Source of the DNA: Pachyseris speciosa
Lineage: Eukaryota > Cnidaria > Anthozoa > Scleractinia > Pachyseridae
Direction of reading: 5' to 3'
Assembly (NCBI GenBank): GCA_016490735.1
Contig: JAEMWC010000005.1
Span: 3,041,001 to 3,105,000, forward strand
DNA length: 64,000 nucleotides
The notes under the pieces: generated by a model
What the model saw: the letters and a program-made list of their open reading frames with translations, nothing else
Told to the model about the DNA's origin: nothing
The model's database searches: none
Position numbers and translations under genes: made by a program
In this document: positions 22,758 through 34,189 of the stretch, in pieces
How positions within the stretch are numbered: the stretch's first letter is position 1
Layout of the letters: each line of letters begins with the position of its first letter

Positions 22758-25472
22758 TCAAGTCTTTTTAACAGAATTGATCTGGTCATACTCCATTAGC
22801 TCCATTGGTTCAGGTCCTTGTTCTTGAATTGGACATTGAACGATTTCTCGAGCCAATGACCAGTCTATAACGCCGCGCTTTTTTTCTTGCAAAAACTGAT
22901 TGGCGCATTGAAAGTACTTGCCGTTGAAAAACATGGCGGAGTGGGGGTTACTGGGCGAGGGATGCTGACCCGTTAGGACATAGTGTTTGTTGGTGCCAAC
23001 TGAGTGAATATCGCTTTTAAGTTTTTGGGCTTCAGCACCCCAGAGTATCCACACCGATTGGTCGGCTTTTTCGCTAATGTACTGTACTAACAATTTAGTA
23101 AAAGGTTTCCAAAGCGTTTTATGAGATCCCGGTTTACCCCGTTCAACTGTTAATGCTGCATTCAGGAGCAAAACACCTTGTTGTGCCCACAAACTTAGGT
23201 CGCCGTTATCTAAGTTTACCTTCCATCCCTCAAGAGCTACCTCTAGCAAAACATGCTGTACTGATCGAACGATACTGGGATTAGGAACACTGAATGCCAA
23301 GCCTGTGGCCTGGCCTGGTTGTGGAGCAGGATCCTGGCCTAAGATAACAACCTTGACCTCTGATGGGGCAACCCTTGTCAGTGCTTCAAATACCAGTCTC
23401 ATGGGAGGCTCGATGCCAGAAGTTGCTGCCATCAGGCGCGCGTTCATTCCATCTAAAGCGCTCTTTACTTGTGGATGGCGAAAAAATTCTCCCCATTGTG
23501 GCGGAGCGCATTCTGTAGCAAACACGCTCATTGAAATCCTTCTGTAGTCCAGTGCCATTGACTGGCAATCAATTTCCACAGATCGCTGTTCTACCACTGA
23601 GCTTTCTGAAAACAAAGTGCATTGGTGATTATTCATAATTTAGGTTTACAACAAAATCACACGAGTAAAGAGGAAACTCGCATTGTGATTGGCTAAAGAA
23701 GGGAGGTTATTTATCGTGTAATTGCATGCCTGGCAAGTGATATTGCACTGACGTTAGCCCAAAGCAGGTTTGTTTCGTTTTGTTTCTACTTTCCGAAAAC
23801 AAAACCATTTTAAGGAGGAAATAACGTTTGCAAGATTTGGTCACCTACATCTCGAAAGTTAGCTCGGTGACCTACCCTGATTATTTGTAGACAAATATGA
23901 TTCTTTATTTTGCATTCTTCAAAAAAAATTCGAAAAAAAATTATCAAGTGGAATTTCATTTCATCTTCCAACAGATTTTTCATGAGTAACTCAAGTTCTA
24001 CTAGGCAGTTTTTGTTCATGTCACGTATTAGGTTAGAGAATTTGATGTGGATTTCGATATTTGATACAAAATACTAGATAACAGAATTGTGTTTTTTTTC
24101 AAACACTGAATTTACAGTGTAAGTGTTGATATCAAAGCAGCTATATTCCAAAATTGGTAGCGATTGAATTATGAAACAAATAACCCTTTGTTACGTGAAG
24201 CATTCCAATATGCAACAAAACAAAAGGTCATCTTTTAGTGTATTCAGTAGTGATGTTATAGTGCCCAATAATTTTACACAGGAAACCGTAACCTTGCAAA
24301 ACCACAAGACTGCTTGTTCTAATATGAAAAAGAAATTAAGGAGCGAAGATATAAAACAGTGGTTAGCATCCACGAGTAGTTCATAGCTAGATTCTAGGCA
24401 AAAATTCACACGTAAGGAAATTAAAGAAGATTACCAGATAGACGATTATCTGGAGAAAATTGGAAATCCAACTCATAGAGTAAGCCTAACAAAGCTCAGG
24501 TTAGGAGTCCACTCATTAAGAATGCAAACTGGAAAGTACGAAAACGGAGGAACACCAATTCCTGTGGAACATAGAATATATTTGGTTTGTAAGACGAATG
24601 CCATAGAAGATGAGCAGCATTTCTTGATGTGTTGCCAAGAGTACCATGATATCCGATGAGATTTCCATTCCATCGTTAAGTGAGTGGACAACTGCTTCGA
24701 GACCTTAAATGATCACGACAAGATTAAGTATATACTGAAAACTGGGAATCAAAATACATGCAAAATTATAGGGAAATATATTTACTTAATGCTTCAAAAA
24801 AGAAAAGAGATCCTTAACTGTAATTAAATTATAAATTAGTTTATTATTGTGAATTGTAAAATTAACACTCCTTTTTGAAATTTTAGACTCTTTATTGTAA
24901 ATAGACCAATATTTTTTAACCGTGCGAGCCCACAGTACTTTCGACTGCGGTATATAGACAAGATCGGGGATATAGAAGGATCTGAAAGCAGAAAACGTTC
25001 ACAAATCAGAAGGATTTCATTTCGATAATCTTTATCGTACAAAGTAAACATATTTTGGAATTAACAAGGTGAGACTTTGTCGTGTACGATCGAACAGAAC
25101 TCCTCTGCACCCTGTGACTGTTACTGTTACTGTTACGCACGCATTGACTCACTCACTCACTCACTCACTCACTCACTCACTCACTCACTCACTCACTCAC
25201 TCACTCACTCACTCACTCACTCATTGTTACATAGGCCAACTGGTTCCTTAGTTGGAAACTTTGCCTGCCCGCGTTTCCGGGCTATTATTCGAAAATTAGA
25301 AAACTATTGTCTGGCCAATCAGATTGCGAGTTTGCCAAATAGACGGCTATTATGTCGTACTAATGAATAAATAAAGCATCAAGGCTTAAACGAATAACAC
25401 TGTTGACAAACCTGTGCCTTTTACATTCAATAGCAACAATAGGACAAGAGTGAGAAGAGCTGTCTGAGCCAT
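22758..25472 (-). CDS. UDG-A: secreted uracil-DNA glycosylase-like protein (family 1), intact
   Basis: Two coding exons on the minus strand: 25472-25412 (61 bases, 20 codons plus one base) and 23605-22758 (848 bases), joined in phase 1 (ACA G|gtttgt ... ttttcag|AA AGC) to give 302 residues. Exon 1 encodes a hydrophobic signal peptide (MAQTALLTLVLLLLLNVKGT) with no basic residues before its core, so secretion is more likely than mitochondrial import. Exon 2 is a complete UNG domain: GIEPP near the start; water-activating loop VVILGQDPAP with catalytic Asp112; Phe125 in GLAFSV; uracil-reading Asn169 in VLLLNAALTV; His235 in GQHPSPS. Tyr of the usual GQDPYH is Ala114 and the following His is Pro. 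The intercalation loop lacks Leu right after HPSP. Four cysteines (34, 53, 254, 278). Family members cut uracil from DNA; the extracellular site and altered base choice are inferred. Confidence 0.88.
24171..24700 (+). pseudogene. Non-LTR retrotransposon remnant in UDG-A intron
   Basis: Frames at 24171-24386 (ends RSEDIKQWLASTSSS) and 24430-24657 (EKIGNPTHRVSLTKLRLGVHSL, CLVCKTN-like YLVCKTNAIEDEQHFLMCC) continue one another across an in-frame stop and look like the C-terminal tail of LINE-type polyproteins, which end with a Cys/His knuckle (here C-x2-C...H...C with one C replaced). The fragment is on the strand opposite to UDG-A and inside its intron. Clade not determined. Confidence 0.55.
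25146..25223. repeat. (ACTC)n microsatellite
   Basis: About 19 uninterrupted copies of ACTC, 190 bases 3' of the UDG-A signal exon within its intron. The THSL-repeat reading frames here are artefacts of the tetranucleotide. Confidence 0.95.
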
Positions 25473-25963
25473 AGTTGTATCCAGTGTTCTCAGCTGAAGA
25501 GCTGGGTGATCCAAATTGTTGCTAGAAACGTTTAAAGTAGAAATTAGAGAACATGAAAAATATTGCTCGATTTAAATTTGCGAAAAAGGATTCTTGTAGA
25601 GGCTGAAAAATTAAATTATATTGATTAGTCAATGCATCGACAAATGGAAGGCGATAGAAAATGAAATGCCGTATCATTTTTAAGGATTTGCGAAAATTAG
25701 ATTCCAACACCAATCTCGACCTGGTCCAAGTTGTTCAAAGAGCGAATAACTCTATCCAGCTGATAAGTCACTGTTCACCAGGAGAAAATGTATCAGTGGC
25801 AATACATTTTATCCGGTGGATGGCTTATGCGCTGGGTACATTTATACCCTCTTCGAACAAATGGTCCTGGTTTGAAGAGTGGTTGACATCTTAGCGTGAC
25901 AGACAATCAATAGTTGCCCGCAGAATTGGATTAGTGTATATTATATTAAATTAAGATTGTTAC

Positions 25964-26050
25964 CCTAATTCCTGCGGTAAAGTCTCGTAGATGCGACGTT
26001 ACCCCGAGACTGCTTGCAAAGCGGACTGATCGATCTGGGCTGTCCTTGTT
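25964..26050 (-). other. UDG-A putative 5' UTR exon
   Basis: On the minus strand a block with caacaaggacagcc...gatcagtcc...catctacgagacttt...gcaggaattagg ends at a donor (gtaac). The same order of motifs occurs upstream of UDG-B (near 33966-34060), and a weaker match upstream of UDG-C (62103 onward). No reading frame; a transcribed first exon is the simplest explanation. The upper bound is approximate. Confidence 0.5.
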
Positions 26051-26112
26051 GAAACTTTATGTTGAGATGACGCAATTCAAACTAGCAGATTTCATGATCC
26101 TGAAACCCACTA

Positions 26113-26303
26113 CAGTTCAACACCTGTTAAGCGGTCATCCTCAGGAAAATGAAGAGTGGCCGCTTAATGGGGGCTGGTCCCTTAATAGAGGTTCAAAACT
26201 CAACCCCCCCCAAAAAAAACAAACAAACAAAAAGAAAAAGAAATAGAGGAAACCTTATAGGGAATTGACGTTTTAATATTTGGCCCCTTAATAGGTTCGA
26301 CTG
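26113..26303. mobile_element. Possible pogo-type MITE
   Basis: Left end CAGTTCAACACCTGTTAAGCGG preceded by TA and right end CCCCTTAATAGGTTCGACTG are imperfect inverted repeats. TA is missing on the right. An internal C/A-rich tract lies at 26205-26245. Confidence 0.35.
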
Positions 26304-28590
26304 AACCATTAAGACACTACTTTAAACCAAGAAGAATGAAGAAAAAAGTCATTTACTCGAAAAGAACAGAAGTAGGTTGATCATTAGGAATAAACGCATT
26401 TTTTACCGGAGAGACCTACCTAGAAATGTTGTTCATGAAAACGTTTTAAAGAAAAAATAGTCATTAAAGGTTACGACGGATCAGTGGTAATGGACCATAC
26501 GATGGTTTTGCCGGTGGATCAGCCGCAATAATTGCCCAGGCAATAAAATCCATTAATGAAATCAGGGCCCTAGACCTTAAATTTCAGAAACAATTTTTGA
26601 TTTTTGAAATCTTTTTTATTTATTTTTCTATTGCAAGAAAACCATCAAATTGAAAATACATAGTTAATACCAAATATTTTAACGATACTTAGGCGAAAAC
26701 AAAAAATAATTCCGTTCGATTTGAATTTGAGATTGAAAACGTGGGACAAAACTCAGGTTGAAAAATCAAAATTACACTCTCGGTAAGTCAATGCATCGAT
26801 AAAAATGGAGTGATAGAAATTTAACTTGTACCAGCTTTTGGGGGTTAATTGCGAGGATTCTCGTTCTTGGATCATTTCTTCAAAACAAACACCAGAAGTG
26901 ATGAGAACTGCAGGGTCAGTTTCTTAAAAGCTTGAGGTTTCTTGTAGGTTCATAGAGACCAGTATTGTCTTCTTAACTCTTGGATGACAGAGAATTCTAA
27001 CATCGTGTCGACAGACGTTTTTTGGTTTTACACTTGCCACATAACCAGACAACTTCAAGGTTGAGGAAATGGAACCTAAGCCTAGAGTGGTTGACATCGG
27101 CAGTATATCAGTGTTATACGCTGTCCTGTTATTGACAGCAATAATGGATGTCAATGTGGCGTGCTGTGTTGTTGCGCTTCTTCTTGGAAAACGACGCCGA
27201 ATCTCAGATTGTCTCGCAGTGCATGCTAAAGCGTTCATGCACAGAAGGTATTTTCTTTGAATCGACATTCGCCTAAAGGCTCGTGTGTAAAAATATAAGC
27301 CAAGAGGATACAAGTGACTCGTGGGATATTCCATAGTAATATATCACTCGAAAGCAATGCAAGTTATATCTCAGTTATATAGTCAGTTGCATTTTAACTT
27401 TCAACTTCAACTTCAACTTTTATTCTTGACACTGTTTACAACATTTGCAAGCCATATGAAGTTTACACAAAACTATGATAAAGTAAAGCAGGATCAGTGA
27501 ACAACTGAAAAAGGTATGTGTGCAGTAACCAGAGTAGCCATTGTGGCTACAAACAACTATCCTTCCACAATCTGCTACGAAAAAAAGCCATCCATAAGTA
27601 CTTTATATCACGCCTGGGAAAATGTATAGGGAGATGAAACCAATCGATGGCTGAGTGGAATAGCGATTAAATATACAACAGATTTCCTACATTCTGATTG
27701 GCTACATTGTCTATGACATGACATTAATTCATCAGAATTCTAAACGTAAGTTCAAGGCACTACAAACGTCATCTTTTAATATTTTCCGTACACCTTAAGA
27801 CAGATAAATCTTAAAGAACAATTTCCTGCTGAGATATTGCTTTGCTTTGCAAGTACAACACTTTAAAATTTGATAATATTCCTGGGTCAGCCTAATGAAC
27901 AAGAATGATTACACAGGTATTTTGACCTCACTCTCCAAGTTTCACATTTGATGTTAATGTAAAAGTGTATTCTCAACAATTCTGAAGAGAAATTAGGAAT
28001 ACTACTGATTGTGTAACATAGTGTTATTCTTTCGCCGACCGTTATAGTGGCTATGTTGTAATTCTCAGTAAACGTTACTCTGCAACGAAACTTTATTCTG
28101 GAGAGTTACTAAAAGAGCCACAAATCGTTTTAAGTTGTTTCTTATTGCCTATCGTTTAACAACTGCATTTATTTAACTTATTCTTATAGTCTATACTGTA
28201 TACAATGTATTTTATATAATTTAAAGTTATTGAAAAAGAAAAAACGTTCACCTGAAACTTAAGCTTGGAAATCATAAATTAACGATTGAACTTGAAGATA
28301 CATATATGAAAACTATGCCAAACTTGCAGTTGTAGAGAAATCGAATATGGAACCCTGGTTTCTCTTCCGCTGCATGGGGTGGATAAATTGAAATTCTAAA
28401 ATATACACCTCTTTTCTGAATTTTAATCACAGAAATTTGTTCACCTTTGATGACCTCTGGTAACTGCTCCATGAATATACTGCTGATCGAGTGCATATCA
28501 GCGTGTTTTGATTTGCATGAAAATTGGGTTCGTAGTCTGATTGTTTTGTTCTTTCACAATACCATTTTCATCTTACAGTCATGCAAAGGA
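26304..28590. other. Intergenic, no gene; dispersed repeat at 27392-27550
   Basis: A block beginning tttcaacttcaacttcaactttt...gtttacaacattt and ending ...aaaaaggtatgtg...agagtagccattg (27392-27550) recurs at 39797-39985. A 136-residue minus-strand frame at 26924-27334 has no recognisable motif and I leave it uncalled. Confidence 0.45.
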
Positions 28591-29557
28591 AAGCTACTGC
28601 ATATCAATCTCCATTGGTTCAGGCGGACATTCATTTAAAATGTTTTCTTTAGTCAAATTCCACTTTATCGCACCTCGGCGTCTGCGGCCCAAAAATGCGT
28701 TGGCGCAGCGAAAGTAGTCGCCACCAAAAAATTTATTCTCTACACGGGTCGACCCTTGTGGTGAAGGATGCCCCCCAATATTACATAGTGTTTGTTGGAA
28801 TCAATTTTTTTTTGGAAAGATTGGGCCTTTTTACCCCAGAGAAACCAAACTGAAGCTGGAGCGTTGTTGCTAATATATTCTACCAACAGGTTTGTAAAAT
28901 TACGCCAAAGCTCAACATGAGATCCAGCGTTCTTACGTTCAACAGTTAAAGCCGCATTCAGGAGTACAACGCCTTGGCTCACCCACGAATTTAGGTAGCC
29001 TTGATTTATGTTGACATAAAATCCCTCCAGAGCCAACTCTAACAAAACATTCATCACTGTTGGAACAGCTCTGGGGTTACGAACACTGAAAGCCAAGCCA
29101 GTGGCCTGGTCAGCTTGTGGAGTAGGATCCTGGCCTAAGATAACCACCTTGACCTGTGATGGGGTAATTCTTTGCAGTGCTTCAAATACCAGTGTCATGG
29201 GAGGTTCGATACCTTCGAAATCTTCTCTACGAGTTTTTTGCCACAGGGTGTCGTTCACCTTATTTAAAGCCATCCTTACGTCTTCTCTTTGAAAAAATTC
29301 CCTCCAGTTTGGCGGAGCGCATCTCTCTGCGTAAGTGTTTATAGGGGTCGTCCTGTAATAGAGTATCGCCGTGCAATCAATTTCCATCGGTTGCTGTTCT
29401 ACCACTGAGCTTTCTGAAAACAGTTAACATTGGTGATTACTCATAATTTAGCTATAAGCATTTTCAACGTCAGCGATAGTGTACATGCCATTCTAAGGTA
29501 GAAGGGACTTTACATTAAACGACTTCATCAGTTGTGATAAAAAATAACAAACGGAAA

Positions 29558-29612
29558 CAACAACAACAACAACAACAACAAAAATAATAATAATAATAAT
29601 AATAATAATAAT
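29558..29612. repeat. (AAC)n/(AAT)n microsatellite
   Basis: About ten CAA units followed by ten AAT units, immediately 5' of the truncated retrotransposon in the UDG-B intron. Confidence 0.9.
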
Positions 29613-29710
29613 TTTACATCAAAAGAAGTATCTTTCAGGGAGATTCCCTGTCCCCGCTCCTTTTTGTGGTCACAATGAACCCTCTTACTATCATTCTCAG
29701 AAAGTGCGAC

Positions 29711-29778
<68 letters not shown>

Positions 29779-31330
29779 ATATATGCAAACAACACTAAGT
29801 TGAACCACCTTTTCTTCATGGATCAGGATTTGAAGCTATATGCCAGAAATTAGAACCAGTTAGATTCACTGATACAAACAGTGCGAATAATCAGCGAGGA
29901 CATTAGTACGAAATTTGGCACCGAAAAATGTGCTGTCCAGGTAGTGAAGCGTGGTAAGCTGGCACATTCAGAAGGGATTACATTACCTGACGAGATTACA
30001 ATAAGAGCTATGAAAGAAAGTGAAGGATACAAATATTCAAGAGTGCTTGAGGCGGACGGCATGCTACATGACACGATGAAGAAAAAAATCGGGAAGGAAT
30101 ACTTACGTCGGGTCATAAAAGTTGAACAATCTAAGCTAAACGGTGGAAACCTGATAAGTGCCATAAACACCTGGGCAGTATCACTTGTCAGATATGCGGG
30201 GGGTATAATCGATTGGAAGAAACAAGAACTCCAGGATTTAGACCGCAGAACAAGAAAATTAGCTGAAATTACTGACAATGAACGGGGACTTCCATCCACG
30301 GGATCGCGTAAAGCGACTCTATGTCCCAAGGAAGGAGGTAGGAAGAGGCCTTATCTCAGTAGAAGACTGTGTCAATCAGGCAGGGATATTGCTGGAGACT
30401 TATGTTTAAGTCAGTGAGGAGAAGATTTTGAAAGCAGTCAGGAGGAAAGGAGTTGAAAACCAAGAAACGGCTACCAGTTTTAAAGATAGGAGGAGAACCC
30501 AAAATATCCAAGGATGGAAAGAGATGCTACTATATGGGCAATTTGCGAGACAGAGCGGAGATCAAAGAAATGATGAAACATGGACTTGATTGAAAGTAGG
30601 AAAGCTTAAAAGAGAAACGGAGTCTCATTATTGCAGCACAAGATCAAGCTATAAGAACAAATTACGTAAAAGCAACGATCAACAAGTCACAGGCTGATAC
30701 CAAATGCAGAATGTGCAAACAAAACAACGGGACCATCAGCCATATTGCTGCAAAAAGAATACAAAAAGAGACATGACAGTGTAGCTAGGGCGGCTCATTG
30801 GGACCTGTCAGGAAAATATGGGTTTGTGCGAAATGATATGTGGCATGACAATGTTCCGGACAGTGTACTTGAAAATGAGGAGTACAAGATGCTGTGGGAC
30901 TTCAGTGTACGAACAGACCATGAGATCGAGGCTAGGAGACCGGATTTATTGGTCATGGAAAAAAGAGAGAAGAACTGCCAAATTATAGACGCGGCAAACC
31001 CGGAAGATGGAAGGGTGAGAGCAAAAGAAGATGAGAGAGTAGAAAAATATCAAGATCTTGCGAAAGAAATTCAAAAGATGTGGGGAGTAAGGACAAAGGT
31101 GAAACCCAATGTGGTGGGGGCATTGGGAACAATACCACTGAGGTTAAAAGACAATCTGAGGACCATAGGTGTGGACACGTCCATTGAACTGATTCAGAGA
31201 TCTGTATTGTTGGGGTCGGCAAGGATCCTTAGGAAAGTGCTGGAGATGTAGGCAGGAGAGGAAAGTAACGATGAAGGACGCTTCTTGGTTTCCCTAGACA
31301 GCTGGTTGCTGCTCGGAGCCAATGAAACCA
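29613..31330 (+). pseudogene. 5'-truncated R2-like (restriction-like-endonuclease) non-LTR retrotransposon
   Basis: Coding sequence starts in the reverse-transcriptase domain: FQGDSLSPLLFV at 29635, then a catalytic-motif region FFMD-(Q)-DLKLYA near 29810 that is disturbed, followed by 29881-30417 (FGTEKCAVQVVKRGKL, EGYKYSRVLEAD, SAINTWAVSLVRYAGGIIDW), all typical of the RT C-terminal half. After several frame breaks, a degraded knuckle (CRMCKQN...H) at about 30700 and 30745-31251 give the endonuclease-type tail: EARRPDLLVM...CQIIDAANP resembles the PD...D core of restriction-like endonucleases, ending LLGSARILRKVLEM. An (AT)n tract splits the RT. Dead copy in the UDG-B intron on the opposite strand. 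Confidence 0.75.
29711..29784. repeat. (AT)n microsatellite inside the RT remnant
   Basis: About 33 AT units separate two conserved reverse-transcriptase motifs, so the tract expanded within the retrotransposon after insertion. Confidence 0.95.
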
Positions 31331-31351
31331 GATTTGATCTGAGAGTATTAG

Positions 31352-31450
31352 CAATAATAATAATAATAATGATAATAATTATAATAATAATAATAATAAT
31401 ACTTTATTTATATTAAGCGCTATTTCTATCACTATCCAATAGTGCTTTAC
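31352..31450. repeat. (AAT)n tract and 3'-end-like repeat sequence
   Basis: About 15 imperfect AAT units followed by actttatttatattaagcgctatttctat...agtgctttacgat, which looks like the 3' tail of an interspersed element. It could be the end of the R2-like copy or a separate insertion. Confidence 0.5.
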
Positions 31451-31599
31451 GATCTGAAACGTTTAATAACAGAACAAATAATGCAAATAATAAACTCCAC
31501 ATGATAACATTGCGGAATAACTTGTTTATTATTGGACATTTTTGTCTCCTCAAATGTTTCCGTCTTTTAACGTACTCTTTTTGCGCTCTCGTAGACCGC

Positions 31600-33180
31600 A
31601 TTACCGTCTTATGATTGCCGTTTTTTTCCTACCTCACTATTTGCATTTTAAGCTGCTATGCGCTGCTATAAGCTACAGTACCTCACAAGAATCATGAGCT
31701 CAAGTAGGGCCAGAATCTTTCAACGCTCTATGCAACTGCTTTAAAGTTTGCGGGAGAGTAAACTTCTTTCGTGCTCCCTTTCTGTACTTTTATAAAGGTC
31801 AACCGAAGTATTTTGCCTATTCTGCAGCTGTAGTTGCGCAGTTGCAAAGTGTAAGTTACAAGGATAAACTGGTAAAATCATTGAAATGTTTGTGTTTTCA
31901 TCGTCTTCCCAGAAAATTCTTTGTTTTAGGGCTGGGATTTCCCCTAGGGTTGGCCTTTATTCATTGTCAGGCCATAGTATGCGCAATAAATGATCCGGGA
32001 CCCGTCGGTTCAAAGAGTGGGTAGCTTTGTCTAGTGGAGAGGTCCTTATCCAGCAGATAAAATTTATTGCAACTAATTAACAGTTATGGATGAGGTTGAG
32101 CATAAAAGCAAGAATTACCACGGCCAAAGTTTGTGTTACTCGGCTGCCGAAGCCGAAGGCTGTGGCGGACACCACATATCGAGGCCTTGATAATTCTCTT
32201 AATCATAAAAATTACAATTTCCTCGATTGTGATTGGTTTAAAAAACTCCTATTTTCCACTAATTCACTTGCCAAGTTGTTATCGGACAGTTTGTTATTGG
32301 AGACTTTGTTATCGAACAGATCAATAAGCCAATCACATTCAAAGTAGTATTTTAAATCAACCAATCACAACCTTGGTTACAATCACCATACATTTTGATC
32401 GTAGTCAATTTCAGAGCTTCCTTCGTCAGCCTCTTAATGCAAAATTTCCTTCCCTTTTATAATTTGGCTCTTCTTCTTTTCTCGGAAATTGTAATTTTTA
32501 TAATCAACTGGTAATAAGACTTCGCGTCGTCCAATTTGGTCTGTGATCATACTCATGATAAACAAATCAGACTCCCGCTGCGCGGTCGTCCGATTTTGTT
32601 ATCACTCGTATGATTACAGACCGAACTGGACTCCACTCAGTCCTAGTACCATTACTTATCATGCGAAAACAGAATTCAATAATTGTGTTGTTATGCATAC
32701 ACTTGAACGTTTCTAAAAGCAATCAGGAAGAAAGAAACTAAACATGGCACATCAAATTGTAAACATTAAATTGTATATATTAGTTACATAAAGATATCTT
32801 ATCTTGGTTCAATGTATCCGGTGGAATTTATATAAATTTCTCAACTGAGCAAATTCTATTTCAGAATTATTCCCAGCCACCTATAAACAATAACCTCCCA
32901 CGCCGGCTAAATTTACTTCCTAAGTGCTCTCAGTTCGTAAATAATTTAATAATATAATGGAATATTGAGAATTTGCTGTATAAGACCGACTTTTGATATT
33001 TTATCTACAAACCTTTTGATGTGCTGTCTTTTTTTGTTTGTTAGTTCGTTTTCGTCACAGTAGCTATCAAAAGTTTTTGAAATCCTAAAGCGTCTTAGGG
33101 CTGTCTCGTCGTTTCAGCATAGCCCAAGGACAGATGTATCACACAGAGAAGTCCAATTGAACTGGCTCGTTTCTGGGTGA
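31600..33180. repeat. Palindromic interspersed repeat in UDG-B intron (about 32190-32620)
   Basis: 32190-32260 (aattctcttaatcataaaaattacaatttcc) and 32480-32515 (ggaaattgtaatttttataatcaa) pair in inverted orientation, and 32520-32625 folds on itself around cagactcccgctgcgcggtcgtccg. This suggests a foldback MITE of roughly 0.45 kb. The remainder of the interval shows no gene. Confidence 0.45.
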
Positions 33181-33965
33181 GTGGCTTACAAGTTGGAAGA
33201 TTTCCGTGCGCGCTTTTCCAGGCCGTCGCCCAGCCAATCAGATTCCTTGTTTGCCAAATAGTCGGCTAGTGCCCGTTACGAATGGTTTTAAAAGAGCACC
33301 TTTACTGAAACGAAAACGTGGTTGACAAACCTGTGCCCTTTAGGTTCAGCAGCAACGGTAAACAGGCAGCGAGAAAAGCTGTGTGAGCCATAATTATATC
33401 CAATGTTCTTGAAGAAGTGATTTGGATTGTTTCTAGAAAAGTGTAAAATAGAAATTAGAAAACATGAAAAAATATTCCTTCGATTTAAATTTGACAAAAA
33501 TGTAATCACTTAGGTTCAAACATTTTAATTAAAAGATCAAACCATTGTTGCAAATTTAATGTTAATCGAATTTGAGATGTCCCAGTTTTTTAAAGGTATC
33601 ATTTTCAGTGACCTCCGGCCACTGAGTCAAGCAGTGAGAACGAAAACGATACAATAGACTAATGTTGACCTGCATTATGGTTTGAAGAGTGATTGGTAAT
33701 TGAAGTAGCGATGATCATGATAATTAGATAGAAAACTTAAAACACAAACCAAGCAAAAAATTAAAACAACACCACCTTCACAACCACCACCAACATTAAC
33801 GACAACAACAACGACAAAAAACGAAAACAAAACAAAATAAAAATGTCGTTAATTCTCGCGGTTAAACTGAATTGCCTTTTAAACAACAAGGATGAGTGCA
33901 AAAAACCTTGCTGGTCGAAAAAGAAAAATGAAAACAAAAACAGAGAAAAAGTGAAAAATAGTTAC

Positions 33966-34060
33966 CCTGACTCTTGCGACAAAGTTCCGTAGATATGAAT
34001 CAGTTCACCCGAACACTGATAGTAAAGGACTGATCTGCTCTCACCTTGTTGACCCGCAGT
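33966..34060 (-). other. UDG-B putative 5' UTR exon
   Basis: Minus-strand block with caacaaggtgagagcagatcagtcc...catatctacggaactttgtcgcaagagtcagg ending at donor gtaact, matching the order of motifs upstream of UDG-A. It lies 575 bases upstream of the signal exon. No reading frame. Confidence 0.5.
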
Positions 34061-34189
34061 TACGCCATCCAAACTGATCTTATCATCAAGAAAGCCACGG
34101 CGATTAACTTCAAAATCACCGGCGGGTGATTCTGTTTATTCAAACAAAAAAGATCTAAAATTCGTTTAAAACACGACTATCACTAAAAG

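Larger units (their letters stand above)
28594..33391 (-). pseudogene. UDG-B: secreted uracil-DNA glycosylase-like gene with one frameshift
   Basis: Same plan as UDG-A: signal exon 33391-33331 (61 bases; MAHTAFLAACLPLLL..., hydrophobic) with donor G|gtttgt, and catalytic exon 29413-28594 after acceptor gttttcag, phase 1. The catalytic exon shows GIEPP, VVILGQDPTP (Tyr to Thr at 118; catalytic Asp116), GLAFSV, VVLLNAALTV (Asn173) and YVILGG. There the frame breaks in a run of six G (plus-strand C 28771-28776); the next frame continues HPSPQGS, FFGGDYFRCANAF and ends at a stop at 28594-28596. The exon is 820 bases, one short of phase-consistent length, so a single-base loss explains everything. 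This is either a young pseudogene, a polymorphism or a homopolymer sequencing error. Four cysteines, at places matching UDG-A, are present across both frames. The intron holds an R2-like element. Confidence 0.8.

Noticed and set aside
25069..25370. Frames encoding THSL repeats
   Set aside because: They are translations of the (ACTC)n microsatellite.
26924..27334. 136-residue minus-strand frame
   Set aside because: No motifs, overlaps another open frame on the plus strand, and no splice signals.
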